Positions 36,096 to 49,300 of a stretch of 64,000 nucleotides of DNA are shown piece by piece (the stretch's first letter is position 1; every line of letters begins with the position of its first letter). This stretch comes from Moringa oleifera (lineage: Eukaryota; Streptophyta; Magnoliopsida; Brassicales; Moringaceae), in contig JAJFZO010000609.1 in assembly GCA_021397835.1 (NCBI GenBank), positions 4,838,001-4,902,000 on the forward strand, given 5' to 3'. The notes under the pieces are model-generated. The model worked only from the letters and a program-made list of their open reading frames with translations, was not told the origin of the DNA and made no database searches. A program made the position numbers and the translations under genes.

Positions 36096-38129
36096 ATGGA
36101 ACATTTAACCATGTTAAAATTATTTGACCATCTATCATTTGAAAAATTGTATGCTTCTTCTTGTAACTATGCTTTCCAGGAAGTATCATATGTTTAGTCT
36201 GGATGTTCCTGCAGTTAGATTTTGAAGTAAATCATGAAAATGAGCCCCAGTAAAGGAAAATGGTCATCAACGGAAATCATGACTTATCATGTCTAGGTGG
36301 AGAAGAATAGCTTTGGTAAATGGAGCTTGTTTCAGGTGATGTATTGACCAATGGTTCTTTGGTCTCAGTGTAAGCCGTTGCAAAGAATTCATTCACTGCT
36401 TTGTTAGAGTTGAATATGTTGGAAATCTGATTGTCCAGTTAAATTTGGTAATTATGTTATATCATTGTTTTTCTCTGTTAGGCATGAACTATTTTCAGTA
36501 AGGAAATTAAAGCATCTTTAGCTTGCACTACATGCTTTTTGGGGCTGTCGCAATTTTTGGCGACACTGGTTTGGAGTTTTAGGTGTGGGAACGAAGATGA
36601 CAACGGGGTGAGATGTGAGACAAATTGCGAATACTTCAATTTTCTGACTTTCTGGAACTTTTAGCCTTGCTCTATTGGATTCTAAAGTGTTTGTTTTTGG
36701 GTGGATTGTGGAAGTCCATATTCTTCTAATGTGAAGTTTACTTGGCGGTGTCTCTGGCTGTAACCTAAAATGAATATTTTTTTATGTTTTTTCAGGCACT
36801 GATGTGGACAATTACCTCTAGTATTACTCAAGTGTTTTTAGGAAGCATTAATGTGCATAGCTAACAGTTACAGAATGGACTATAGACTATCTCACTGGTC
36901 GTTCTATCATCTTATTCAGAAGTAATCGACTTTCAAAAGGAAACTTTACCTAGTCAGGTATGGGCATTTTGTTAGTTGTCTATCATCTCATTCCTCTAGT
37001 TGAAACTTTGGCACGCCTGATAGGCCAACATAGGATCTTTTAGCAGAATAATGTAGGATTTGCTACATTGAAGAATCATCAGAAGCTTCTTTTAGTTCAT
37101 TTGAGACTTCTGTTCCTTATTCTGCAAATGGAAACAGAAGGGCATTAGCTCAAGGCTTTGCCTTGTTGGAAATAGAATAAAGAAGATAGACTTTCTTCTG
37201 TTTGGGTAGCAGCATTTCGATAGCTTTTCCTAGTCTCCAGCCCTCCAGAATATTTATTCCTACTGTTGCTTCTTATATATTAATTATTTTAATATATTAA
37301 ATTATCTGGATGGAGAGACTATATCCTAGGTTTTATGTCTGATAGACAGTGATCTGCCACCAGCTTTTCCACATGGGTCTTTTAACTTTTCAGGTGAAAC
37401 ATCTGGTATGATGGTTCCAGCCCCATTGAAATTTGAGATACTGAGTATAAGTTGTAAGTTGTTGATTGATATATGCTTTTATATTTCATATTTTCTTTTT
37501 AATGTCAGGGCCTCAATAGCTATATGAAAGTGAGTAACCTATCATCAGGGAAAGAGAAGGCAATTACAGGAAAGTCACTGCTCTGAAACAGAGCAGGGCC
37601 AGACATCATTCTGTTCTGTGCAGTGTCATTCAAATGCTAGGTTTGATTCTTTTTAGGATTTTAGCTAGGATTATCATTTGAATACAGCTTATTGGTTACC
37701 TTTAACTCTGTTTTGTTTCTTTTTTTTTAGGGGGGTGGGGGGGTTGTGTTTGTGGAGGGGTGGGCATGGATAACTTCACAGAAAACAAAAATTAGTGCAT
37801 GGTTGTGTGAAAGATGACTATAATAACAACTCCAGCAATCAACTTGTGGCATAATAACTTTTAGAAAAACACAACTCTAAGGAAGCACTAACAACATTTG
37901 GCCATGCAGAGCAGAACAGTTAAAGTATTGTTGAATGAAATCAAAATAGTTGTTAAATTAGTGACAGTAACCTCTAGAAATTTAAGTAGCATTGACATTT
38001 GTGGTCAGAAAAGCTTCTTAGAGAGGTTTTTCCTACATATCTTTTCAATCATACTGCACTTATGCACATGAAGCTTGTACTATAGAAGAATGTTTAACAT
38101 ATTTTTTATATTTATTTTTCATAATGTAG
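36096..38129. other. CACTA interior of unknown origin
   Basis: This is unique, moderately AT-rich DNA with no long ORF and no peptide I recognise. It has an intron-like texture (T-rich tracts, scattered GTAAGT/CAG) and may be captured intron or the upstream part of the protease gene whose end follows. A G-rich tract lies at 37,730-37,764. Confidence 0.5.
37730..37764 (+). other. G-rich tract, possible G-quadruplex
   Basis: Four G-tracts (GGGGGG, GGGGGGG, GGGG, GGG) lie within 35 bases of otherwise AT-rich DNA, directly after a T-run ending in AG. Confidence 0.55.
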
Positions 38130-38133
38130 GCAG

Positions 38134-38756
38134 CATTGATTGTTGGTGGTTGTCGAGCCTCGTAATTTTATGTACAGTATTTTTGATCCTTTGAACCATG
38201 GTTCTCGTCAAGAACTAGATCAACTTATGTCCACGTAAGTGAAAATATTTTCATTTATGTTAGTATATATTTTTTCTTACTGTTAATAATATTGATTATT
38301 TTCTATTAGCAGTTCTTTTAAATTGTTTCAAGTTTTTAAAGAATCAAGCAATAGGCGCATTCCTAGAAGTATTCTTGTTAAGGTATGTATATTTAAACCT
38401 ATATGTGATGTTAGTTTTATTTATTTTGCAAAATGTAATAATGATAAATTTTTAATGCAGTGTCCACATCAGCCTTCAAATACTGAGTGTAGATATTATA
38501 TTATGAAATTTTTAAGGGACATCATTGATTGACGTGATAGAAATATCCCATATGCAAAAATGGTAAGTTTTTAATCATTTGCTTATGTAAATACTTAAGT
38601 AATTAATTGATGTGTTTATTAAAAATTTTAATTGGACTAACCTTTTTTTTTTTTGAAATATAGTTAATGGACATAGATACTTACACCCAATCGGATATTG
38701 ATGAAATTAGAAAGAAGGTTGGACAATTTCTTTGGAGTGCCATATTAAAAAGTTGA
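38134..38756 (+). pseudogene. Ulp1-like (C48 family) cysteine protease C-terminus, broken
   Basis: Four exons join in phase: 38,134-38,234, 38,313-38,382, 38,461-38,562 and 38,664-38,756, all with GT...AG borders. Exon 1 starts with the catalytic-type His codon and reads LLVVVEPRNFMYSIFDPLN, whose FDPL supplies the expected Asp. Exon 3 reads CPHQPSNTECRYYIMKFLRD, matching the family pattern CPxQPxxxECGYYVMxxMRD with the catalytic Cys kept and the following Gly changed to Arg. Breaks: TGA replaces the Trp of the HW motif (38,137-38,139), and a second in-frame TGA lies at 38,530-38,532. CACTA elements often carry such Ulp1-like proteases. This copy cannot make an active enzyme, and its N-terminal part is not recognisable. 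Confidence 0.8.
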
Positions 38757-39129
38757 ATCTTGAAGATTTTTGTACACATGACCATTATTGAATTTACATA
38801 GTTGAATTTTTAGGATTGTGTAATATTTTAACTTATGTATTGTACATATAGAGTTCAATTATAACATTAAACATTAGTGATCTTTTGTTTTGTTTGTCTC
38901 TTATTACTTTTTTGGATTAGATTATTTTGAGTGTTTTCAGATATGAAAGAAGTAATAACGATCTCTATTAGAATGGTATTGAAGTGTATAACATAAAAAT
39001 TTTGGTTGCATATATATTGTGAAGAATTGTATTGATGTATATTGATGATGTGAAAACAGGTTTTGGATAATTTGAATTTTATTTATTTTGAAATAAATAC
39101 AAAAAATACCTTTAATGGGTATCCCTTTT

Positions 39130-39592
39130 TAACGACAGTTTCAACAGAACTGTCGTTAAAGGGTCCCCCTTTTTAATGACAGTTTCGTTGGAACTGTCAT
39201 TAAAGGGCATCCCCCTTTAACGGCAGTTCTGTTCGAAACTGTCGTCAAAGGGTACCACCTTTAACGACAGTTATGTTGGAACTGTCGTTGAAGGGTGCCC
39301 CCTTTTAACGACAGTTATGTTGGAACTGTCGTTGAAGGGTACCCCCCTTTAACGACAGTTCTATTGGAATTGTCGTTGAAGGGTACCCCCACTTTAACGA
39401 CAGTTCTGTTGGAACTGTCGTTAAAGGGTACCCCCCTTTGATGACAGTTTCAATAGAACTGTCATTAAAAGGTAATGTTTTCAATGACAGTTCCATAACT
39501 GTCATTAAAACTTCTTTCCTTTGATGACATGAACAAAGATGACAATTTTACAACTGTCATTAAAAACCATTTTTAACTGTCATTAAAGGTTT
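39130..39592. repeat. Right sub-terminal hairpin array of the CACTA element
   Basis: About nine or ten units, most about 55-60 bases apart, pair TTTAACGACAGTT with AACTGTCGTTAAAGGG. GGGTACCCCC-type spacers lie between units, and the outermost units decay to GATGACA forms. The minus ORF 39,305-39,505 is the repeat read through. There are about twice as many units as at the left terminus. Confidence 0.9.
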
Positions 39593-39606
39593 TATTTGTA
39601 ATAGTG

Positions 39607-42600
39607 AACTATAACTTTTATGTAAAACCAATGGCTCTATCTCGCTCAAATATGTCTAAAAAGTTATGAATCAAACCAATAAAGAAGATTTCTATAAAAA
39701 AGAAATTTAGAAATGATGGCTAACTATTTTTATTTTTCTATTCTAGTTAAACAATGACATAAAAATAAGTACAATTAAAAACATCAAAGTCAACAGTGAT
39801 GAGTGCCTACCCTAACTTATGAAAGGTGAGGTGTTCCAACAAAGGATCCACAAATACTATAAACACACAGGATATGACAACACTTACTAGTCATCGCATA
39901 TTATTTAATTTGTAGATCTCTAAGGGAACATTAACTTCAAAGGAAAAAGGATTAACTAGATTAAAAAATATAAGTGATTGAAAAATTAACCTTCATTGAA
40001 ATAAAGAAGAATAAAGAAAAAAAATTGAATTTGTATTCTTTGGCATAAGAGTGGAAGCATTACCTAAATTTACTAGGTGTTAAATCAACAATCATATTTT
40101 GATATGCATATATAATAAGGTAGGTAGACATACAAATATGCAAGTTATAGATTAAAAGCAAGAAAGAGAAAGATTGTCTTATTTTGGTTGCATGCGAAAG
40201 AATAAAATAGGCCTTAATATTGATTGATGCCAATCCATTTTTTGGGTTCTTATAATTATAACATATCCCCTTCCCCCCTCAAAAAAAAAATGTTGTCTCA
40301 CCAAAACAAATCCATAAAGCAGTTGATCAAATTAGTGAAAAGTCATCTATCAACAAAAGAACATTTAAAAATGATAACTCACTCTCCTTATTTTTCTATT
40401 ATGCTTAAATAGTTCTAAATAAAAAAAGCATAATTCACAAAATTAAAACCAATAATAACCTTTTTGGTGACCATGACATTGTACGATGAGCAGCTTATAA
40501 AAAGGTGTTTTCAAAAAGGATCTACAAATACTATGAGCAAACCCAATTGGATAACACTTATCGAATACTACATGTTGATTAATTTGCAGATCTCCATAAA
40601 AATATCAAATGCAAATAAAGAAATATGAACTTGTTAAATAATAGAAGTGACCAAAAGAAAGATGAACTTGGTTTAAAAAATAAAAGTAACTAGAAGATTA
40701 ACTTTCATTAAAATACAAAAGTCTAAACAAAAATGTTTATTTTGTATGCCCAAATAGAAGTATGAAAGCATTGCCTAATTTATTGTGCATTAAATCATTG
40801 CCTAATTTATTGTGCATTAAATCAAGAGTTTGCTCAAAAAAATTTATTAGAAAATGTATATGCAATTACATACATAAATAAATAGGATAAGCAAACAAGC
40901 AGATTATATGTTGAAAACAAAAGGCAAACAAGCAGATTGCCTTATTTTGGTTGACCCAAAAGAGTCAAGCAGGCCCTGCTTTGGTTAATCCAAAAGAAAA
41001 AAGCACGCCTTGTTTTGGTTGACAACTATCCATTTATTGGCTATAGAATTATAACTTCCATAGAAAATCAATTGTTGTGACTCCATAAGACATAACTAAA
41101 AAGTTGTGTAACCAGTGAAGAAGTCTTCTATTAACCAAAAAATGTTTAAATGGCTAACTACTTTTCTTTTTTAATTCTAGTTAAGGAGTGGCATAAAAAA
41201 AGACATAGTTTAAAATATTAAAACAATAACCTTCTTAGTGACAAGAAACTACATGATGAGTAACTATCGTAGATTTTTTTAGAGGTGAGGTGTTTTCAAA
41301 CAAGATCTACAAATACTATAAATAGACACAATTGGACAACACTTGTGAAGTGTAATTTGCTGATCTTCATAGCAGCATTCCTAAGATCTCATCAATTTTC
41401 ATAGAAACAATAAAATCAGAAGAACTTTGGGTACACATGATTGTATGCAAAAGTTCCACAACATCATAACTAAATAACCCCTTTGTTGCTTTAAAAAATA
41501 TTAGATGACTTGCACCTCTTAGGTCATGTGTACTAGCATTGGTTATAAAAGATAAAAGTCAAAAAAAAACTAGAAATATATTCATACGTTAAATTTCACT
41601 CATACAATATCAAGCTTCTACTTCACCTTTTTATGAACATTAAGCTTTATGAGTTAACAAAAATGAAACAATAAGCAGAAATCACCAAGAAGTATACATA
41701 AATCCTTATAGAAAATCTGGGAGTCATACAATACATTTCCCTTCCAAAAGTGGGAAGAAAGTGTAAAAATGAATAAATAAAGAATAAGTGAGAACAACGA
41801 AAGGTTATAGGGATAAGAATATCTAATCATGTTACAGTTGGTCTTTGTTGCAAACATTTAACTTAAAAGGATCCCAAGGGTTCAAAAAATCAATTGCAAT
41901 ACACTCAAGAACTTACCGATTAAGCTCAACCAAATCACCAAATACCATACACAAATTCGCATAATTGTTCTTGAAGCAATGAACATCAAGAAAATAGTTT
42001 ACGCAAAACCAGCATGTTAGTTACCAGTATGTAAAACTAAAAAGAACAATGACATTGAAACCGTTGACCACTTAATTTCTTAAATTGAAATATAGAATAA
42101 AGCATATGAAATAAAAGAAAATTGCAAAATTGGTTTGTTTTAAGATGCTCTAAAACATCATAACAAAACTAAAATATTCACTATAGGATATTGAAAAGAT
42201 TTTACCTAGAAAAGGAAAATGGAAAAGTCACATAAAACAAGGATATTGCTCCGCACAATACCACTTATGATTGCTTTTGTTAATGCAGAAACAGGTTGGT
42301 CCTCAACACCATCCTCTCTTATTGGAGTGTAGATAGCCACTAGTCAGTACCCTCACATCATCAACATTAGCTTCGTATATCCTCCCAGTCTTTCTTATAG
42401 TATCATCAAATGAGTTTATACAAAAATGAAACTTTTAAGAAACCAAGGGATATAGTACCAGCTAATTATTTCTAAGAAAATATATAATCTATGAAGTAAA
42501 AACGTGTCATAAGTTAGCTAATAAAAATATAACTGGAACCAATATGATAGTAAAAGGCACAATATAAATAAATACTAGAGCCTATATACAGCAGAAAAAA

Positions 42601-43330
42601 AGTTACACAAACTATTTCCCTTATTCTCATGTAACCGTTCAAACTTGCTAGGCCTTTTTTACCTTCAAAGTACTCTCTAAATCCTTTGATAATATTTCCT
42701 TCAATGGTATCTCTGATAATTCGGACATTACTAATGGATGGAGTTGCCATCAGGTAACATAATCATTTTTTCATCCATTATCACCATTTTTTAGGGTTTA
42801 AAAAAATTAACAATGGAGAATGTTCAAACAGTTGTAGAGAAAAACACATATTTGCTATGAGACATGATAATAATTGACCCTTAAATTTTAACGAGATAGT
42901 GTTAGAACAAGCAGTTGGCATACTTAATCAAATTTAACAAGGCAAACACAAAGCACAAGTATACACAGACACACAACCACATGGAGTAATAACATATACA
43001 TATACGATCCCCTAAGGACATATGTAAAAGTAATACAAACACTCAAGCAAAACAAAAAAAGAAAAAGAACATAAATTTGACAAAGTCAAAGAAGATTAGA
43101 AATAGTTACTTGGCATAACTCCAATACGCAATAACAATCCTTGTTAGCCCCAGCCACGAAATCTAAATATACAATCCTTGTCAGCTTAGGCTCAAGAAAG
43201 CATCTCCATTCATCCAAACCCTTGAACACTTAATTCTGTATGTTGAAATACAAAATAAGCCATAAAAATTAAAAGAAAGCTGCAAAACTTGTTGGTTTTT
43301 AAATTGTCACAGCAGCAGATTGAAAAGATT
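39607..43330. repeat. Segmental duplication, copy B, right part
   Basis: Counterpart of 19,310-22,990, including the three degenerate units (about 39,600-41,350), the exon-like piece near 41,400-41,485 and the start of the 410-bp array. Apart from these I see no gene. Minus ORFs at 41,654-41,857 and 42,514-42,750 follow the copy-A frames and contain repeat modules. Confidence 0.85.
40769..40822. repeat. 27-bp tandem duplication private to copy B
   Basis: CATTGCCTAATTTATTGTGC plus ATTAAAT occurs twice back to back. Copy A has a single version near 20,461. It is a small post-duplication event. Confidence 0.9.
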
Positions 43331-46300
43331 TTACCCAAAAAAGGAGAAAGGAAAAGCCAAAAAAAAAAGGATATTGGTCTGTATATTACCACTAGTGATT
43401 GTTTCTATTAATGCAGAAACAAGTTGGCCTTTAACACCATCCTCTCTTACTCGAGTGCAGATAGCCACTAGTTAGTACCCCTACATCATTAACATTAGCT
43501 TCATACATTCTCCCTGTCTCTCCTACAGCATCATCATCAAATGAGTCTGTACAAAAAAAGAAACTTTTAAGCAACCAAGGGATATAGTACCAACTAATTA
43601 TCTCTAAAAAAATATCTAATCTATGATGTAGAAGCATGTCATAAGTTTAGCTAACAAAATATAAATGGAACCAATAGCATATTAACTAAAAGAAAACTGC
43701 AAAATTAGTTGGTTTCTAAATGCTCAAAGTAAGACAATGAAAAGATTTTACCCAAAAGAGGAGAAGAAAAAAGCCACAAAAAGAAGGATACTGCTCCGTA
43801 CATAACCAATACTGATTGGTTTTGTTGATGCAAAAATAAGTTAGCCCCCAACAACATCCTCTCTTACTGGAGTGCAGATAACCACTAGTTAGTACCTCTA
43901 CATCATCAACATTAGCTTCATACATCCCCCCTATCTCTCTTAGAGCATCATGAAATGAGTTTGTATAAAAATTAAACTTTTAAAGAACTAAAGGATATAG
44001 TACTAGTTGATTATCTTTAAGAAAATATCTAATCTATGAAGTAGAAGCATGTTATAAGTTTAGATACAAAATATAAATAGAACCAATAGCATATTAACTA
44101 AAAGAAAGTTACATAATTAGTTTGTTTCTAAAATCTCACATTAGGACATTGAAGATATTTTACCCAAAAAAAGAGAGCAAAAATCCACAAAAAGAAGGAT
44201 ACTACTTTGCACATTAGCACCAGTGATTGGTTCAATTGATGCAGAAATAAGTTGGCCCTCAACAGCATCCTCTCTTATTAAAGTGCAGATAAGAACTAAT
44301 TAGTACTCTTACATCATCAACATTAGCTTCATGCATCCTCCTTATAACTCGTGTAGCATTATCAAATGAGTTTGTACAAAAATGAAACTTTTAAGCAACT
44401 AAGAGATATAGTACTAGTTTGTTATCTTTAAGAAATTATCTAATCTATGAAGTAGACGCATGTCATAAGTTTAGTTAACAAAATATGAATGGAACCAATA
44501 GCATATTAACTAAAAGAAAGTTGCAAAACTGGTTGGTTTCTAAATGCACACAGTGGTACATAGAAAAGATTTTATCGAGAAAAAAGAGAAGGGCAAAGCC
44601 ATAAAAAGAAATATACTACTTTGCACATCACCACCAGTGATTGGTTCTGTTGATGATGAAACAGGTTGGCCCTCCACACCATCATCTCATACTAGAGCGC
44701 AAACAGCCACTAGTTAGTACCCCTATATCATCAACATTAGCTTCATACATCCTCTGTGTCTCTCTTGCACCATCATCAAATGAGTCTATACAAAAATTAA
44801 GCTTTTAAGTAACGAAAGGATATAGTACTAACAAATTATGTTCAAGAAAATATCCAATCTATGATATAGAAGCATGTCATAAGTTTAGCTAACAAAATAT
44901 AAATGGAACAAATGGCATATTAACTAAAAGAAAGTTGCAAAACTAGTTAGTTTCTAAATGCTCGCACTATAACATTGAAAAGATTTTACCCACAAAAGGA
45001 GAACGAAAAAGCCACAGAAAGAAGGAAATTGCTCTATACACTACCATCACAGATTGGTTCTGTTCATGCAGAAAGAGGTTAGCCTTCAACCCCATCCTCT
45101 TTTACTGGAGTGCACACAGCAACTAGTTAATACTCCAACATCACCAACATTAACTTCACACATCCTCCATGTCTCTCGTGTAGCATCATTAAATGAGTCT
45201 ATATGAAAATGAAACTTTTAAGCAACCAAGGGATATAGCACTAGTTAATTATCTTTTGAAAATTATCTAATCAACAAAGTAGAAGCATGTCATAAGTTTA
45301 GCTAACAAAATATGAATGAAACCAATAGCATACTAACTAAAAGAAAGTTGCAAAACTCGTTGGTTTCTAAATGTTCACAATAGGACATTGAAAAGATTTT
45401 ACCTAAAAAATGAGAAGGTAAAAGCCATAAAAAGAAAGATACAGCTTTGCACATTACCACTAGTGATTGGTTCTGTTGATGCAGAAATAGGTTGGCCGTC
45501 AACACAATTCCTATATTACTGGACTGCAGACAGCCACTAGTTAGTACCCCTACATCATCAACATTAGTTTCACACATCCTCCATGTCTCTCATGCAGCAT
45601 CATCAAAAGAGTCTCTAAGAAAAAAGAAACATTTAAACAATCAAGAGATATCATACTAATTAATTATCTCCATGAAAATAGCTAATCGATGATGTAGAAG
45701 AGTATCATAAGTTTAGCTAACAAAATATAAATGGAACCAATAGTATATTAACTAAAAGAAAGTTGCAAAACTTGTTAGTTTTTAAATGCTCACACTAGGA
45801 CACTAAAAAGATTTTACCCAAAAAAAGGAAAAAGAAAAAGCCACAAAAAGAAGGATATTGATTTACACATTACCACCACTTCTTAGTTCTGTTGATGCAA
45901 AACAGGTCGGCCCTCCATACCATCCTCTCTTACTAAAGTGCAGACAGCCACTACTTAATACCCCCACATGAGTTACGCTGGCTTCATACATCCTCTCTAT
46001 CTCTCCTACAACATCAGCACATTAACCTATACAAAAACGAAACGTTTAAGTAGCCAAAGGATGCAGTACAAGTTAAATTTATCTAGAAAAATATCAAATC
46101 TATGAAGTAGAAGCATGTCGTAAGTTCAGCTAACAAAATATAAATGGAACCAATAGCATATTAACTAAATGATAGTTGCAAAATTGGTTGATTTCTAAAT
46201 GCTCAAAGTATTACATTGAAAAGAATTTACCCAGAAAAAGAAAAGGGAAAAGCCACAAAAATGAGGATACTACTTCGCGTTTAACCACCAATGATTGGTT

Positions 46301-49300
46301 TTATTTGATGTAAAAAAACATTAGCTCTCAACACCATCCTCTCTTACTAAATTGCAGATAGCCACTAATTAGTACCCCCACATCATCAACATTAGCTTCA
46401 TACATCCTCCCTGTCTCTCCTACAGCATCGACAAATGAGTTTATACAAAAATGAAACTTTAAGGCAACCAAGAAATGTAGTACTAGTCAATCATCTTAAG
46501 GAAAATATATAATCTATGATGTAGAAGCATGTCATAGGCTTAGCAAACAAAATATAAATGAAATCAATAGCATATTTACTAAAAGAAATTTACAAAGCTT
46601 GCTGGTTTCTAAATACTCACAGCAGGGCATTGAAAAGATTTTACCCGAAAAAAAAAAGAACTAAAAAGCCAAAAAAAGAAGGATATTGCTCTCCACTTTA
46701 CCACCAGTGGTTAATTCTCTTGATATCAAAATAGGTTGGCCCTCCATACCATCCCCACTTACTGGAGTGCAGACAACCACTACTTAGTACCCCCACATCA
46801 TTAACATTAGCTTCATACATCGTCCTTATATTTCTTACAGCATCAGCACATTAGTTTATAGAAAAACAAAACGTTTAAGCAGCCAAGGAATGTAGTACTA
46901 GTTAATTATTTCTAGAAAAATTTCGAATCTATGAAGTAGAAGCATGTCACAAGTTTAGCTACCAAAATAGAAATGGAGCTAATAGCACATTAACTAAAAG
47001 AAAGTCGCAAATTCGGTTGGTTTCTAAATGCTCACAATATGACATTAAAAAGATTTTATCCAAAAAAAGAGAACGAAAAATCCCCAAAAAGTAGGATATC
47101 GCTCTGCACTTTACCACCAGTGATTGGTTCTATAGATGCAAAAACAGGTTGGCCCTCAACAACAATCTTTTTTACTGGAGTGCAGACAGCCACTAGTTAG
47201 GACCATCACATCATCAACATTAGCTTCATACATCCTCCCTGTCTCTCATGCAGCATTAGCAAATTAGTCTGTCCAAAAATGAAACTTTTAGGCAACCAAG
47301 GGATGTAGTACTAGTTAATTATCTCGAAGAAAATATATAATCTATGATGTAGAAGCATGTCATAAGTTTAGTAAATAAAATATAAATGGAACCAATAGCA
47401 TATCTACTAAAAGAAATTTGTAAAAGTTGTTGGTTTCTAAATGCTCACATAAAGGCATCGAAAAGATTTTACCGAAAAAAAGAGAAGGGAAAAGCCACAA
47501 AACGATGGATATTGCTCTGCACATTACCACCACTCATTAGTTATGTTGATGCAAAAACACGTTGGCCCTCCACACTATCCTCTCTTACTAGAGTGCAGAG
47601 AACTACTACTTAGTACCCCCACATGATTAACATTAGCTTCATACATTCCCCCTGAGACCTCTTGCAGCATCAACACATTAGTCTATACGAAAATGAAACG
47701 TTTAAGCACACAAGGGATGTAGTACTAGTTAATTATGTTTAGGAAAATATCAAATCTATGAAGTAAAAGCATGTCATAAGTTTAACAAACAAAATATAAA
47801 TAGAACCAATAGCATATTAACTAAAAGAAATTTGCAAAACTTATTGGTTTCTAAATGCTCACAGTAGAGCATTTAAAAGATTTTATCCAAAAAATGAGAA
47901 TGGAAAAGCCACAAAAAGAAGGATATTGCTCTGCATATTACTACCATTGATTAGTTCTATTGATGTAAAAATAGGTTGGCCCTCCATACCATCCTCTCTT
48001 ACTAAAGTGCAGACAACCAACAACTTGGGACCCCCACATGATTAATGTTAGCATTATAGATCCTCCCTATCTCTCTTATAGCATCAACACATTAGTCTAT
48101 ACAAAAATGAAATGTTTAAACAACCAAGGGATGTAGTATTAGTTAATATCTCTAGGAAAATATCGAATTTATGAAGTAGAAGCATGTCATAAGTTTAGCA
48201 ACAAAATATAAATGAAACCAATAGCATATTAACTAAAAGAAAGTTGCAAAACTTATTGGTTTTTAAATGCTTACCATAGGGCATTAAAAAGATTTTACCC
48301 AAAAAAGGAAAAAGGAAAAGCCACAAAAATAAAGATATTGCTTTGCACATTACCACCTCTTATTAGTTCTGTTAACGCAAAAATAGGTTGGCCTTCCACA
48401 CCATCCTTTCTTACTTGAGCGTAGACAACCACTACTTAGTACCCCCACATGATTAACGTTAGCTTCATACATCCCCTTTAGACCTCTTACAGCATCAACA
48501 CATTAGTCTATACAAAAATGAAACGTTTAAGTAGCCAAAGGATGTAGTACAAGTTAATTATCTCTAAGAAAATATCGAATCTATGAAGTAGAAGCATGTC
48601 ATAAGTTTAGCTAACAAAATATAAATGGAACCAATAGCATACTAACTAAAAGAAACTTGCAAAACTAGTTGGTTCTAAATGCTTAAAGTATGAGATTGAA
48701 AAGATTTTACCCAGAAAAAGAGAAGGGAAAAGTCACAAAAAAGAGGATATTGCTCCATACTTTACCACCGATGATTGGTTCTGTTGATACAGAAACACGT
48801 TAGCCCTCAACACTACCCTCTTTTACTAGGGTGCAGACAGCCACTAGTTAGTACCCCCACATCATCAACATTAGCTTCATACATCCTCCTTGTTTCTCCT
48901 ACAGCATTGACAAATGAGTGTATACAAAAATAAAAGTTTAAGGCAACCAAGGGATGTAGTACTAATTAATCATCTCAAGAAAAGTATATAATTTATGATG
49001 TCAAAGCGTGTCATAAGTTTAGCAAACAAAATATAGATGGAACCAATAACATATTAACTAAAAGAAATTTGCAAAACTTGTTGGTTTCAAAATGCTCACG
49101 TTAGGGCATTGAAAAGATATTACCCGAAAATGGAGAACAAAAAAGCCACAAAAAGAAAGATATTGCTCTGCATATTACCACTATTGATTAGTTCCGTTGA
49201 TGTCAAAATAGGTTGGCCCTCCATACCATTCCTTTTTTCTGGACCGCACACAACCACAACTTAGTACCCCCACATCATTAACATTAGCAATATACATCGT

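Larger units (their letters stand above)
34277..39606 (+). mobile_element. CACTA (En/Spm-type) transposon, 5,330 bp
   Basis: The left end reads CACTACTACAAAAATT. The right end, read inward, begins CACTATTACAAATAAAA. The 3-bp target duplication AAC lies at 34,274-34,276 and 39,607-39,609. The empty site in copy A at 19,310-19,312 has AAC once. Both ends carry the sub-terminal hairpin repeats typical of the group. No TNP2-type transposase is visible. The interior holds a tandemly duplicated LINE-like fragment, a GC-rich repeat block, about 2 kb of unidentified DNA, and a broken Ulp1/C48-like protease. It is therefore a non-autonomous, cargo-bearing element. Its presence in only one of the two paralogous copies shows that it inserted after the duplication. 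Confidence 0.92.

Noticed and set aside
35741..36112. Trp/Glu-rich minus ORFs of 109-123 codons
   Set aside because: They arise from short GC-rich repeats; both minus frames and one plus frame are open, and no family resemblance is seen.
39305..39505. Minus ORF of 66 codons with repeated ELSLK
   Set aside because: It is the sub-terminal hairpin repeat of the CACTA element read through.
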